The notes beneath the pieces were generated by a model that did no database searches, was not told where the DNA came from, and saw nothing but the letters and a program-made list of their open reading frames with translations. Of a stretch of DNA of 20,033 nucleotides, positions 6,510 to 13,358 are shown in pieces (position 1 is the stretch's first letter; each line of letters opens with the position of its first letter). Source of the stretch: CAYVMN01 sp964452575 (lineage in GTDB: Bacteria > Desulfobacterota > DSM-4660 > Desulfatiglandales > Desulfatiglandaceae). The position numbers were made by a program, and so were the translations under genes. The DNA lies in the NCBI GenBank assembly GCA_964452575.1, contig CAYVMN010000076.1, positions 1 to 20,033 on the forward strand, in the 5' to 3' direction.

Positions 6510-9216
6510 CATAAGGACATATGCAAACCAGAGGTACCACCTGAGAGGATTGTCTTGGGCCTGTGAAAAAATAGTATGGCTTCTGTGGGTACTCATCCTG
6601 CTGACGCCCGGAGAGTTGATGGCTACAGAGAAAGGAAGGGTGGCCGTGCTGCCCTTTAGGCTCCATGCCTTAAAACCCCTTGAAGCTCTTCGAATCGGTC
6701 TGCAAGAAATGTTGACTACTCGACTCGGAGAGATGGGTCTTCATATGATTAATCCAAAGGTGATCAATGCCCATCCCCTGGCATCCTTGCCGGTCCCTGA
6801 AGTGAAGGATTTAGTGGAACTGGGCAAGGAACTCGATGCCGAGTGGGTTATCTATGGAAGTCTTACACAGATAGGAAATAAGGCCAGCGTTGACATAGAG
6901 GTGGTTGATGTGTCCGAAAAAAAACCGCCTTTTTTCATGTTTATGGTAGCGGAAGATATTGATCTGTTGGCAGATGTGGTCAAGCAAGTTGCTGCAAGCA
7001 TAGATAATAAGATAACGGGGGTAGTCCAGATCGACTCGGTTCGTGTCGCTGGCAACCAGCGTATTGAGAAAGACGCCATACTGGCCGTGGTGAAGGCCAA
7101 AACAGGGGATAAGCTTGACCTTGATAGGCTCGATAAGGACCTTCGCGACATTTATAAGATGGGTTTCTTTAAGGATGTCAGGATGGAGACAGAAGACGGT
7201 CCCAGAGGGAAGATTGTAACTTTTGTTGTAACCGAGAAACCCTCCATTGGGAAGATTGCATTCAAGGGAAACAAACAGGTAGACTCTGAAGACCTGCAGA
7301 AGGAGCTAGGAATAAACCTCTATTCTATCCTGGACTATAATGAGGTAAAACAAAGCATAAACAGACTTAAAGAGTTTTATCGGCAAAAAGGATACTATAA
7401 CGTAGAAATTAAGGAAAAGACGGAGCCCATTCCCAATAACCAGGTCCTCCTGGAGTATGATATCGATGAACACGAGAAGGTATACGTAAAGAAGATCCAG
7501 TTCGTTGGGAACACGAAATTCGATGACGATGAGCTCAAAGGCGTGATGGAGACAAGGGAGAAGTGGTTTCTCTCATGGATCACCAGGAGGGGGCTCTTGG
7601 ATAAGAAGAAGCTGGAATTTGATGTCCACAAGTTGACCTCTTTCTACCATAACCATGGTTTCATCAAGGCGAAGATTGGTGAACCGAAGGTCAGCTATGA
7701 CGATAAGCTAGGGGGCCTGGTGGTAACCATCGAGGTTTATGAGGGCCCTCAATATGGGATCGGCAAGGTTGCCGTCGAAGGAGATCTAATAGAGCCCGCC
7801 GATGAACTCTTGAAAAATGTTCAGATTGGCAAGCAAAAGGTATTCAATCGAGAGATTGTGCGGAGAGATGTCCTGGCACTCAGGGAGATTTACACAAACA
7901 AGGGCTACGCCTTTGCAGAGGTAACGCCGTTAATAACTGAAGGAGAGCAGACCCACTTGGCGGACATTACCTACAAGATTTCTAAAGGGAAAAAGGTCCG
8001 ATTCGAAAGAATTAATATTTCAGGCAATACGAGGACACGGGATAAGGTTATCCGGCGTGAACTGAGGGTAATTGAAGGCGAGGATTTTAGTGGAGAAGGC
8101 ATGAAGCGGAGCACAGAGAACCTCAATCGCCTCGGCTTCTTCGAGGATGTGGAGATCAAGACAAAGAAGGGGAGCCGTGATGACCTGATGATCCTGGATG
8201 TTAAGGTAAAGGAGAGGGCTACACGTACTTTCAGCGTTGGTGCAGGATACAGTTCGGCCTATTCGGCCTTTATGATGTTTCAAGTTGCGGATGATAATTT
8301 CTTTGGCTACGGACAAAAGTTGCAGGCGACCGCCAGGATCGGGATCAAGGCAAGCGAATATGATATAAGGTTCGTAGAGCCTTGGCTCTTTGATAGGCCC
8401 TTGTCATTGGGGGTTGATGCATATAATTGGAAGCAGGAGTATGAGGATTACACTCGAGACAGTTTTGGCGGGGCCGTAAAGCTGGGATTCCCTTCAGGCA
8501 TCGACGATTACACGAGAGGATCGGTAATGTATAATTATGACGATGCAAAGATTTCTAACGTCGCGGATGCTGCCTCGGAGGTGCTCAAGGCTATGGAAGG
8601 TCGAAGTGTGACCAGTAGTATGACCTTCGGCCTCAAGAGGGACAGCAGGGATAAGCTGTGGAATACCACCAGGGGATCGATCAACGGTATATCTGTCCAA
8701 TATGCCGGAGGAATCTTGCAAGGAGATCAATATTTCAATAAATACCGGGCCCAATCGGCGTGGTTCTTCCCGTTTCTCTGGGACACTGTCTTCTTTGTGC
8801 GTGGACAGTGGGGCTATGTGCAAAAAAGGGCAGGGGGAGAACTGTCCGTCTACCAGAAGTTCTTTCTTGGCGGCATCAATACTGTGCGCGGCTTTGATTA
8901 TATGAGTATTTCTCCGCGCGATCCAGTGACCGGTGACCTAATAGGCGGCGAAAAGATGATGTGTTACAATTTCGAATTCCGTTTTCCCGTGCTCAAGGAA
9001 CAGGGTTTGGTTGGTCTTGTCTTTTTCGATGCCGGTAATGTGTTCACAAAAGACGAGAACTGGACCTTCAGCGGTATCAGGAAATCAGCCGGTGCGGGCA
9101 TCAGATGGTATTCGCCAATTGGACCTCTCCGCGTCGAATATGGGTGGGTCCTGGGCCGACAGCCGGGTGAATCAGCAGGAAGATGGGAATTTACTGTGGG
9201 AGGGCTGCTCGATTAG
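6487..9216 (+). CDS. bamA: Outer membrane beta-barrel assembly protein BamA with an extra N-terminal domain
   Basis: Omp85-family insertase that folds beta-barrel proteins into the outer membrane. A hydrophobic export signal is visible at about 28-40 (KIVWLLWVLILL) with likely cleavage near residue 46. Residues about 50-178 form an additional domain beginning RVAVLPFRLHALKPLEAL, reminiscent of TolB-N/CsgG/FlgO-type folds and absent from E. coli BamA. Five POTRA repeats follow at about 180-252, 253-329, 332-418, 424-500 and 503-577; four of them show the Gly-Asn element (VAGNQRI, FKGNKQV, FVGNTKF, ISGNTRT). The barrel runs 580-909 with the conserved VRGF loop motif at 800-803. The protein ends EFTVGGLLD, without the usual terminal aromatic residue. 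The start is uncertain: GTG at 6487 has GGAG 7 bases upstream and overlaps lolD by 23 bases, while TTG at 6550 gives a more normal signal peptide. Confidence 0.95.
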   Translation: MEGCNRGDIRTYANQRYHLRGLSWACEKIVWLLWVLILLTPGELMATEKGRVAVLPFRLHALKPLEALRIGLQEMLTTRLGEMGLHMINPKVINAHPLASLPVPEVKDLVELGKELDAEWVIYGSLTQIGNKASVDIEVVDVSEKKPPFFMFMVAEDIDLLADVVKQVAASIDNKITGVVQIDSVRVAGNQRIEKDAILAVVKAKTGDKLDLDRLDKDLRDIYKMGFFKDVRMETEDGPRGKIVTFVVTEKPSIGKIAFKGNKQVDSEDLQKELGINLYSILDYNEVKQSINRLKEFYRQKGYYNVEIKEKTEPIPNNQVLLEYDIDEHEKVYVKKIQFVGNTKFDDDELKGVMETREKWFLSWITRRGLLDKKKLEFDVHKLTSFYHNHGFIKAKIGEPKVSYDDKLGGLVVTIEVYEGPQYGIGKVAVEGDLIEPADELLKNVQIGKQKVFNREIVRRDVLALREIYTNKGYAFAEVTPLITEGEQTHLADITYKISKGKKVRFERINISGNTRTRDKVIRRELRVIEGEDFSGEGMKRSTENLNRLGFFEDVEIKTKKGSRDDLMILDVKVKERATRTFSVGAGYSSAYSAFMMFQVADDNFFGYGQKLQATARIGIKASEYDIRFVEPWLFDRPLSLGVDAYNWKQEYEDYTRDSFGGAVKLGFPSGIDDYTRGSVMYNYDDAKISNVADAASEVLKAMEGRSVTSSMTFGLKRDSRDKLWNTTRGSINGISVQYAGGILQGDQYFNKYRAQSAWFFPFLWDTVFFVRGQWGYVQKRAGGELSVYQKFFLGGINTVRGFDYMSISPRDPVTGDLIGGEKMMCYNFEFRFPVLKEQGLVGLVFFDAGNVFTKDENWTFSGIRKSAGAGIRWYSPIGPLRVEYGWVLGRQPGESAGRWEFTVGGLLD

Positions 9217-9318
9217 GGCTGAATTGCGAGCTATCAGGATTCCCGATGCTCATGCCAGAAATCAGCTGCCGGATGCCGCCTTGTTATGAAATTCGTGACA
9301 ATTTAGCGGCCTGAAATT

Positions 9319-9352
9319 GGGCCAATGGGGGCTGGAAAATACCCATTGGCCC
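9319..9352 (+). terminator. Perfect 11-bp hairpin after bamA, without a T-tract
   Basis: GGGCCAATGGG (9319-9329) and CCCATTGGCCC (9342-9352) are exact reverse complements around a 12-base loop. The G/C-rich stem, about 100 bases past the bamA stop, suits termination, attenuation or 3'-end protection. The following sequence GGATGAGC has no U-run, so intrinsic termination is doubtful. Confidence 0.4.
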
Positions 9353-9402
9353 GGATGAGCACCAGATTGTAAAAAGGCCAAAATGATACTGATATTCTTG
9401 TA

Positions 9403-9431
9403 TTTTGTGGTAAAATGATCTCTAGTATAAT
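9403..9431 (+). promoter_or_regulatory. Candidate promoter for the skp-lpx operon
   Basis: An exact TATAAT occurs at 9426-9431 in an A/T-rich stretch. The best-spaced -35 (TTTTGT, 9403-9408, 17-base spacer) is poor, so an activator may be needed. Transcription would start near 9438 and produce a leader of about 175 bases before skp. Confidence 0.35.
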
Positions 9432-9490
9432 CGTAAGACCGAACCAGTCGTCTGAAGACGGCCGAAAACAAAGGACTAACAAGGCAGGGG

Positions 9491-9526
9491 ACTTACGGGT
9501 TGGAGCCCGAAACTTGTGGGCTGGAG
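9491..9526 (+). repeat. Imperfect 15-base direct repeat in the skp leader
   Basis: ACTTACGGGTTGGAG (9491-9505) recurs as ACTTGTGGGCTGGAG (9512-9526), 12 of 15 bases identical with a 21-base period. The pair is enclosed by AGGACT (9472-9477) and AGTCCT (9527-9532), which can pair. The middle AGCCC can pair either with the preceding CGGGTT or with the following GGGCT, so two alternative folds are possible. Confidence 0.4.
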
Positions 9527-9613
9527 AGTCCTAAGGAGAAAATGACAATTGTGAGCGAAGCGAACTAAACTCTTAATATTTTGCTCCGGCTTGTCCGGGT
9601 TAGGGGGTAGGGT

Positions 9614-10147
9614 ATGAGGTTTCGACGTCTCTTACTGGTTGGAATTGCCTTGATCTTTTGTTCTCAGGGTCAGGCGATAGGAGAAGATAGAGTGAAGATC
9701 GCCGTCTTGGATATGCAGAGACTCCAGCAAAGATCCAGCTCTTTTCAGAAGGTGAAGGAAAGGCTAAAGAAAAGATTCGATACGCTGAAAAGCAAACTGA
9801 AGGAAGAGGAGGACAAGATCCTTAAGCTCGAGCAGGAGTTGAGAAGACAAAGCATGATGCTCAGCCTTGATGCCAAAGAAGACAAACAGAGGGAACTGGA
9901 AAAAAAGAAGAGACACTATAAGTATATTTATGGTGAAGTCACCCAGGAGATGAAAGATGCCGAGCTCGATGCCACGAGGAAGGTTGGTAGAGAGATAGAG
10001 AAGGTAGTTGAAAAGATCGCAAAGGCCGAAGGGTATACCATCATCTTTGAGCAAGGGGCCGTAGGGCTTATCTACTATAACAATGCTATTGACATAACAG
10101 ATCGGGTGACCAAGGCCTACGACCAGATAAAGCAGAAGGAGGACTAA
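9614..10147 (+). CDS. skp: Periplasmic chaperone of the Skp/OmpH family
   Basis: Holds unfolded outer-membrane proteins in the periplasm on the way to BamA. The 177 residues begin with a signal peptide (MRFRRLLLVGIALIF, likely cleaved near residue 21 after GQA). A short beta strand follows (VKIAVLDMQRL, 27-37), then a long charged coiled coil at about 40-140 that forms the tentacle arms, then the closing strand region YTIIFEQGAVGLIYY. The order and length match the family. The Cys in IFCSQG is not in a proper lipobox, so signal peptidase I cleavage is more likely than lipidation. AGGGGG lies 6 bases before the ATG. It is followed after 3 bases by lpxD, and its position next to bamA is the standard arrangement. 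Confidence 0.92.
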   Translation: MRFRRLLLVGIALIFCSQGQAIGEDRVKIAVLDMQRLQQRSSSFQKVKERLKKRFDTLKSKLKEEEDKILKLEQELRRQSMMLSLDAKEDKQRELEKKKRHYKYIYGEVTQEMKDAELDATRKVGREIEKVVEKIAKAEGYTIIFEQGAVGLIYYNNAIDITDRVTKAYDQIKQKED

Positions 10148-10150
10148 GGC

Positions 10151-11194
10151 TTGGAACTGTCTCTACGAGAAATCGCCCAGATTGTTGATGGCAAAGTGGT
10201 CGGTGATGAAGATATGGTGATTGCAGGAGTTAATTCCCTGGATGATGCGGATCGAGGTGAGATCTCGTTTTTCGCTGACCGCCGGTACAGGGAAGTTCTT
10301 AAAAGGACCAGGGCATCGGCAATGCTTGTCCCAAGTGAAGATCCTTCTTTCAAAGGTCCTCAGGTGGTGGTTTCCAATCCCGAGTTGGCCTATGCCAAGA
10401 TGGCTAGGCTTTTTGCTCGCCCGATATCCCGGCATCCCGGCATCAGCGAAAGGGCCGTCATCCATGAGAGCAGTCAGATAGGGGAAAATGTTTCCATTTA
10501 TCCTCTGGTGTATATTGGGGAAGAGGCCGTCATAGGGGAAGGGGTTACGCTCTTTCCAGGGGTCTTTATTGGCGATAGGGTCAGGGTCGGAAAAAACACC
10601 CTGATTTATCCCAATGTCACGATATTGCACGAGTGTGTGATTGGGGAGGATGTAATCATACATGCCGGCAGTGTCATAGGCAGCGATGGATTCGGCTATG
10701 TTCGAGATGGTTCGACATACGTGAAGATTCCACAGACAGGTATCGTCCAGATTGATGACCATGTAGAGGTGGGCGCCAATGCCTGCATTGATCGCGCCGC
10801 ATTGGGCAGGACATGGATAAAGAGGGGGTCAAAGCTCGACAACCTGATACAGATAGGTCACAACGTGACAATCGGGGAAGATACAATTGTGGTGGCACAG
10901 ACGGGGATCTCAGGCAGCGTCAAAGTCGGTCGCGAGGTCATCATTGGGGGCCAGGTGGGTATTAGCGATCATCTTGAGATAGCTGACAGGGTCATGATCG
11001 CGTCACAGGCAGGTGTCGGGAAATCTATTCCTCCAGGAGGGGTGGTCTCCGGGAGCCCTGCGATATCCCATAAACTTTGGCTGAGGGTCTCCAGCCTCAT
11101 CTCAAGGCTCCCCCAGTTCAATGTACGCCTGAGGGACATGGAGAAGAGGATAGAGAGACTGGAAAAGAGGTCGGAGGGGCTAAAGAAGCCATGA
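10151..11194 (+). CDS. lpxD: UDP-3-O-acylglucosamine N-acyltransferase LpxD
   Basis: Third step of lipid A synthesis: transfers a hydroxyacyl chain from acyl carrier protein to the 2-amino group of UDP-3-O-acyl-glucosamine. The 347 residues comprise an N-terminal uridine-binding domain (about 1-100, with ISFFADRRY at 38-46) and a left-handed beta helix of hexapeptide repeats (about 105-310). A C-terminal helix follows. The catalytic His is His237 in the motif QIGHN, and the FGYV loop (181-184) is present. Translation starts at TTG (10151), supported by AAGGAGG at 10136-10142, 8 bases upstream; no nearby ATG fits. The last bases overlap fabZ in an ATGA junction. Confidence 0.96.
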   Translation: MELSLREIAQIVDGKVVGDEDMVIAGVNSLDDADRGEISFFADRRYREVLKRTRASAMLVPSEDPSFKGPQVVVSNPELAYAKMARLFARPISRHPGISERAVIHESSQIGENVSIYPLVYIGEEAVIGEGVTLFPGVFIGDRVRVGKNTLIYPNVTILHECVIGEDVIIHAGSVIGSDGFGYVRDGSTYVKIPQTGIVQIDDHVEVGANACIDRAALGRTWIKRGSKLDNLIQIGHNVTIGEDTIVVAQTGISGSVKVGREVIIGGQVGISDHLEIADRVMIASQAGVGKSIPPGGVVSGSPAISHKLWLRVSSLISRLPQFNVRLRDMEKRIERLEKRSEGLKKP

Positions 11195-11640
11195 ATGCTC
11201 CTTTATCATATACGGATATAGTTAAGATACTCCCCCACCGGTACCCCTTCCTTTTGGTGGACACGGTAACTGAGATCGAACTGGGAAAGAGGGTGGTTGG
11301 CATCAAGAATGTGACCACGAACGAACCTTTTTTTCAGGGGCATTTTCCGGGCAACCCCATCATGCCTGGGGTTCTCATCGTCGAGGCCATGGCCCAGGTG
11401 GGGGGCATCCTGGCACTCCTGTCGATAGGGAAGGTGGCGGAGAAGGAGGAGGACAAGGTTTCTGTCTTTTTCGGATCAATGGATAAGGTAAAGTTCCGGA
11501 GGCCGGTAGTCCCGGGAGATCGGCTGAAGTTAGAAGTAGAGGCCTTGAGGGCCGGTTCCAGGATATGGAAGATGGCCGGAAGGGCCTATGTGGATGAGCA
11601 TTTGGTAGCCGAGGCTGAACTCATGGCCACACTGGGATAA
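11191..11640 (+). CDS. fabZ: 3-hydroxyacyl-ACP dehydratase FabZ
   Basis: Dehydrates 3-hydroxyacyl-ACP to trans-2-enoyl-ACP in fatty acid elongation and so competes with LpxA and LpxD for the same hydroxyacyl-ACP pool, which explains its place among lpx genes. The 149 residues show the hot-dog fold signature LPHRYPFLLVD (14-24). The catalytic pair is His51 in GHFPGNP and Glu65 in PGVLIVEAMAQ. The frame stays open further upstream to 11077, but ATG 11191 gives the family N-terminus and forms a 4-base ATGA overlap with the lpxD stop, so it is the better start. GGAGGGG lies 11 bases before it. Confidence 0.96.
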   Translation: MNAPLSYTDIVKILPHRYPFLLVDTVTEIELGKRVVGIKNVTTNEPFFQGHFPGNPIMPGVLIVEAMAQVGGILALLSIGKVAEKEEDKVSVFFGSMDKVKFRRPVVPGDRLKLEVEALRAGSRIWKMAGRAYVDEHLVAEAELMATLG

Positions 11641-11663
11641 GGGGGTGCAAAGGCAGGAGGTTT

Positions 11664-12455
11664 ATGGGGAGGCCGAGACCTGGAGGGATCCATAGAACAG
11701 CAGTTGTCAGCCCAAAGGCTGAGCTGTCTCCAGGTGTCAAGGTCGGGCCTTACACTACCATCGGAGAAAATGTCAGCATTGGCCGTGATACGGAGATCGG
11801 GGCCCACGTGGTCATCGAAGGCCACACCCGTATCGGAGAAAGGAATAGGATTTATCCATTTTCTTCCATAGGCACGCCGCCCCAGGATGTGGGCTATAGG
11901 GGTGAAGATACCCGTCTCATTGTCGGAGATGATAATGTCGTGCGAGAGTATGTCACCATAAACCGCGCGACTACCAAGCAGGAATGGAAGACTGTAATAG
12001 GCAATCGAACCTATTTGATGGCATATTCGCATGTGGCTCACGACTGCGTCGTTGGCGATAACGTTGTTATGACCAATGGGGCCACCTTGGGCGGACACGT
12101 GTCCATAGGAGAATATGCTATCCTAGGTGCCTTTCTGGCTGTTCAACAGTTCGTCAGGATAGGGGCACATGCCTTCCTAGGGGCCAAGTCAGGGATAGAC
12201 AGGGACGTACCCCCTTTCATGATAACTGCGGGGCCAAGGGCAAAGCTTTACGGCGTCAACCAGAAGGGGTTGCTTCGAAGGGGGTTTTCTCAAGAGACTA
12301 TCAATGTATTGAAGAAGGCCTACAGAATCATCTGGCGCGAGAATAGGAGGTTTGATGAAGGTATAAGACAGGTAAGGGAGAAGCTTCAACCTCTGCCCGA
12401 ACTGGAGATGCTCTTGAACTTTCTAGACAGTTCGAAGACGGGAGTACTCAGATAA
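11664..12455 (+). CDS. lpxA: UDP-N-acetylglucosamine O-acyltransferase LpxA
   Basis: First step of lipid A synthesis: attaches a 3-hydroxyacyl chain from ACP to UDP-GlcNAc. The 263-residue protein has the hexapeptide-repeat beta helix from IHRTAVVSPKAEL at residue 9 to about 190, then a C-terminal helical domain. The catalytic His corresponds to His126 in YSHVAHDCVVGDN. GTPPQD (70-75) and the ITAGPRAKLYGVN stretch at the helix end are typical. AGGAGG is present but only 3 bases before the ATG at 11664, which is short. An oxidoreductase lies downstream that could in principle supply an amino-sugar substrate, so acceptor selectivity (UDP-GlcNAc or UDP-GlcNAc3N) cannot be settled here. Confidence 0.96.
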   Translation: MGRPRPGGIHRTAVVSPKAELSPGVKVGPYTTIGENVSIGRDTEIGAHVVIEGHTRIGERNRIYPFSSIGTPPQDVGYRGEDTRLIVGDDNVVREYVTINRATTKQEWKTVIGNRTYLMAYSHVAHDCVVGDNVVMTNGATLGGHVSIGEYAILGAFLAVQQFVRIGAHAFLGAKSGIDRDVPPFMITAGPRAKLYGVNQKGLLRRGFSQETINVLKKAYRIIWRENRRFDEGIRQVREKLQPLPELEMLLNFLDSSKTGVLR

Positions 12456-12458
12456 GGG

Positions 12459-13358
12459 ATGGAAGGGCATTGGGGGCGAAATTTGAAATTTGATAGTACA
12501 GAGGAGCTGCTTGGGAAGCCCGGACCTGAGAAGGGCGAAATTGTTGGCCTAATTGCGGGTGGGGGCCAGTTTCCGGTGATGATTGCAAGGGCCGCAAGAA
12601 AGCGGGGGGTAAGTGTAGGTGCGGGGGCGCATGTTGAGGAGACAGAGGCCTCACTCGCAGGAGAAGTTGATGAGATCGTCTGGATAAGACTTGGGCAACT
12701 AGGCCATCTGATAAAGGCCTTCAAGAAAAGCGGAGTCCGCAATGTCCTTATGGCAGGATCTGTAAGAAAGAGGAGGATGTTTGAAATCAGGCCTGACCTA
12801 AAGGGTTTTTCGGTAGTGTCAAGGCTTGCTATTTATCATGATGATGATATCTTGAGGGCTGTAGCCAAGGAACTGGCAAGTGAAGGAATAGAGATCGTGA
12901 GTTCTACGTCCTATTTACCAGAGCTTCTGGCGCCCCCCGGTTGCTTTACCAGGAGAAGGCCCAGCAAGGGAGAGAAAGATGATATCCGATTCGGATGGAA
13001 GGTTGCAAAGGAACTGGGAAGGCTGGATATTGGCCAGTGCGTGGTATTGAGGAAAAAGACTGTCTTGGCCCTTGAGGCAATTGAAGGGACAGATGAGACA
13101 ATCTTAAGGGGAGGCAGGCTGGCCAAAGAAAAGGCGGTTGTGGTCAAGGTCAGCAAGCCGGAGCAGGATCTCCGTTTTGATCTTCCCTCAGTTGGTCTTG
13201 ATACGGTAAAGGTGATGAGTCGGGTGAAGGCATCGGTCCTTGCCATTGAGGCAGAGAAGAGCTTGATCTTTGACAGATCAGAGGCGATAGAATATGCGGA
13301 TGGGGCTGGTATTAGCATTGTATCCTATAAAGCAGTTGATGGCAGATTACTGACGTGA
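12459..13358 (+). CDS. lpxI: UDP-2,3-diacylglucosamine pyrophosphatase LpxI
   Basis: Hydrolyses UDP-2,3-diacylglucosamine to lipid X and UMP; LpxI is the analogue of LpxH found in many alpha- and deltaproteobacteria (the former DUF1009 family). The N-terminal domain starts at IVGLIAGGGQFP (28-39). The C-terminal catalytic domain carries ALEAIEGTDETI (204-215) and the acidic motif FDLPSVGLDT (240-249), in which Asp241 probably matches the essential Asp of characterised LpxI. The start is unclear: ATG at 12459, 3 bases after lpxA, has a poor ribosome-binding site. TTG at 12483 has GGGGG 6 bases upstream and removes 8 residues of a non-conserved extension. The stop overlaps the next gene by 4 bases (GTGA). 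Confidence 0.93.
   Translation: MEGHWGRNLKFDSTEELLGKPGPEKGEIVGLIAGGGQFPVMIARAARKRGVSVGAGAHVEETEASLAGEVDEIVWIRLGQLGHLIKAFKKSGVRNVLMAGSVRKRRMFEIRPDLKGFSVVSRLAIYHDDDILRAVAKELASEGIEIVSSTSYLPELLAPPGCFTRRRPSKGEKDDIRFGWKVAKELGRLDIGQCVVLRKKTVLALEAIEGTDETILRGGRLAKEKAVVVKVSKPEQDLRFDLPSVGLDTVKVMSRVKASVLAIEAEKSLIFDRSEAIEYADGAGISIVSYKAVDGRLLT

Larger units (their letters stand above)
9217..9613 (+). other. Gene-free spacer between bamA and skp/ompH
   Basis: This 397-base stretch has no convincing gene. In order it holds the following. A perfect 11-bp hairpin lies at 9319-9352. An A/T-rich segment at 9366-9431 ends in an exact TATAAT. A short inverted repeat CGTCT-GA-AGACG is at 9449-9460. A repeat-rich, G-rich leader spans 9472-9538. 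A segment at 9541-9601 contains TCCGGCTTGTCCGG, and the skp ribosome-binding site AGGGGG follows at 9602-9607. The small open frames crossing it look like chance. Confidence 0.7.

Noticed and set aside
9011..9289. 92-codon plus-strand frame at the end of bamA
   Set aside because: Most of it is out of frame with the BamA barrel, it has no ribosome-binding site and no plausible protein pattern.
9545..9560. ACAATTGTGAGCGAAG looks like half a lac operator
   Set aside because: Only one half-site matches, there is no symmetric partner, and no LacI-type gene or sugar locus is near; chance similarity.
9542..9568. Eight-codon minicistron (MTIVSEAN) with AAGGAG upstream, as a leader peptide before skp
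   Set aside because: The GGAG is only 3 bases from the ATG, the peptide has no run of a regulatory amino acid, and nothing else supports translation.
11077..11190. Longer FabZ start upstream of 11191
   Set aside because: It would lie wholly inside lpxD and adds a non-family, charged N-terminus; ATG 11191 forms an ATGA junction and matches FabZ.
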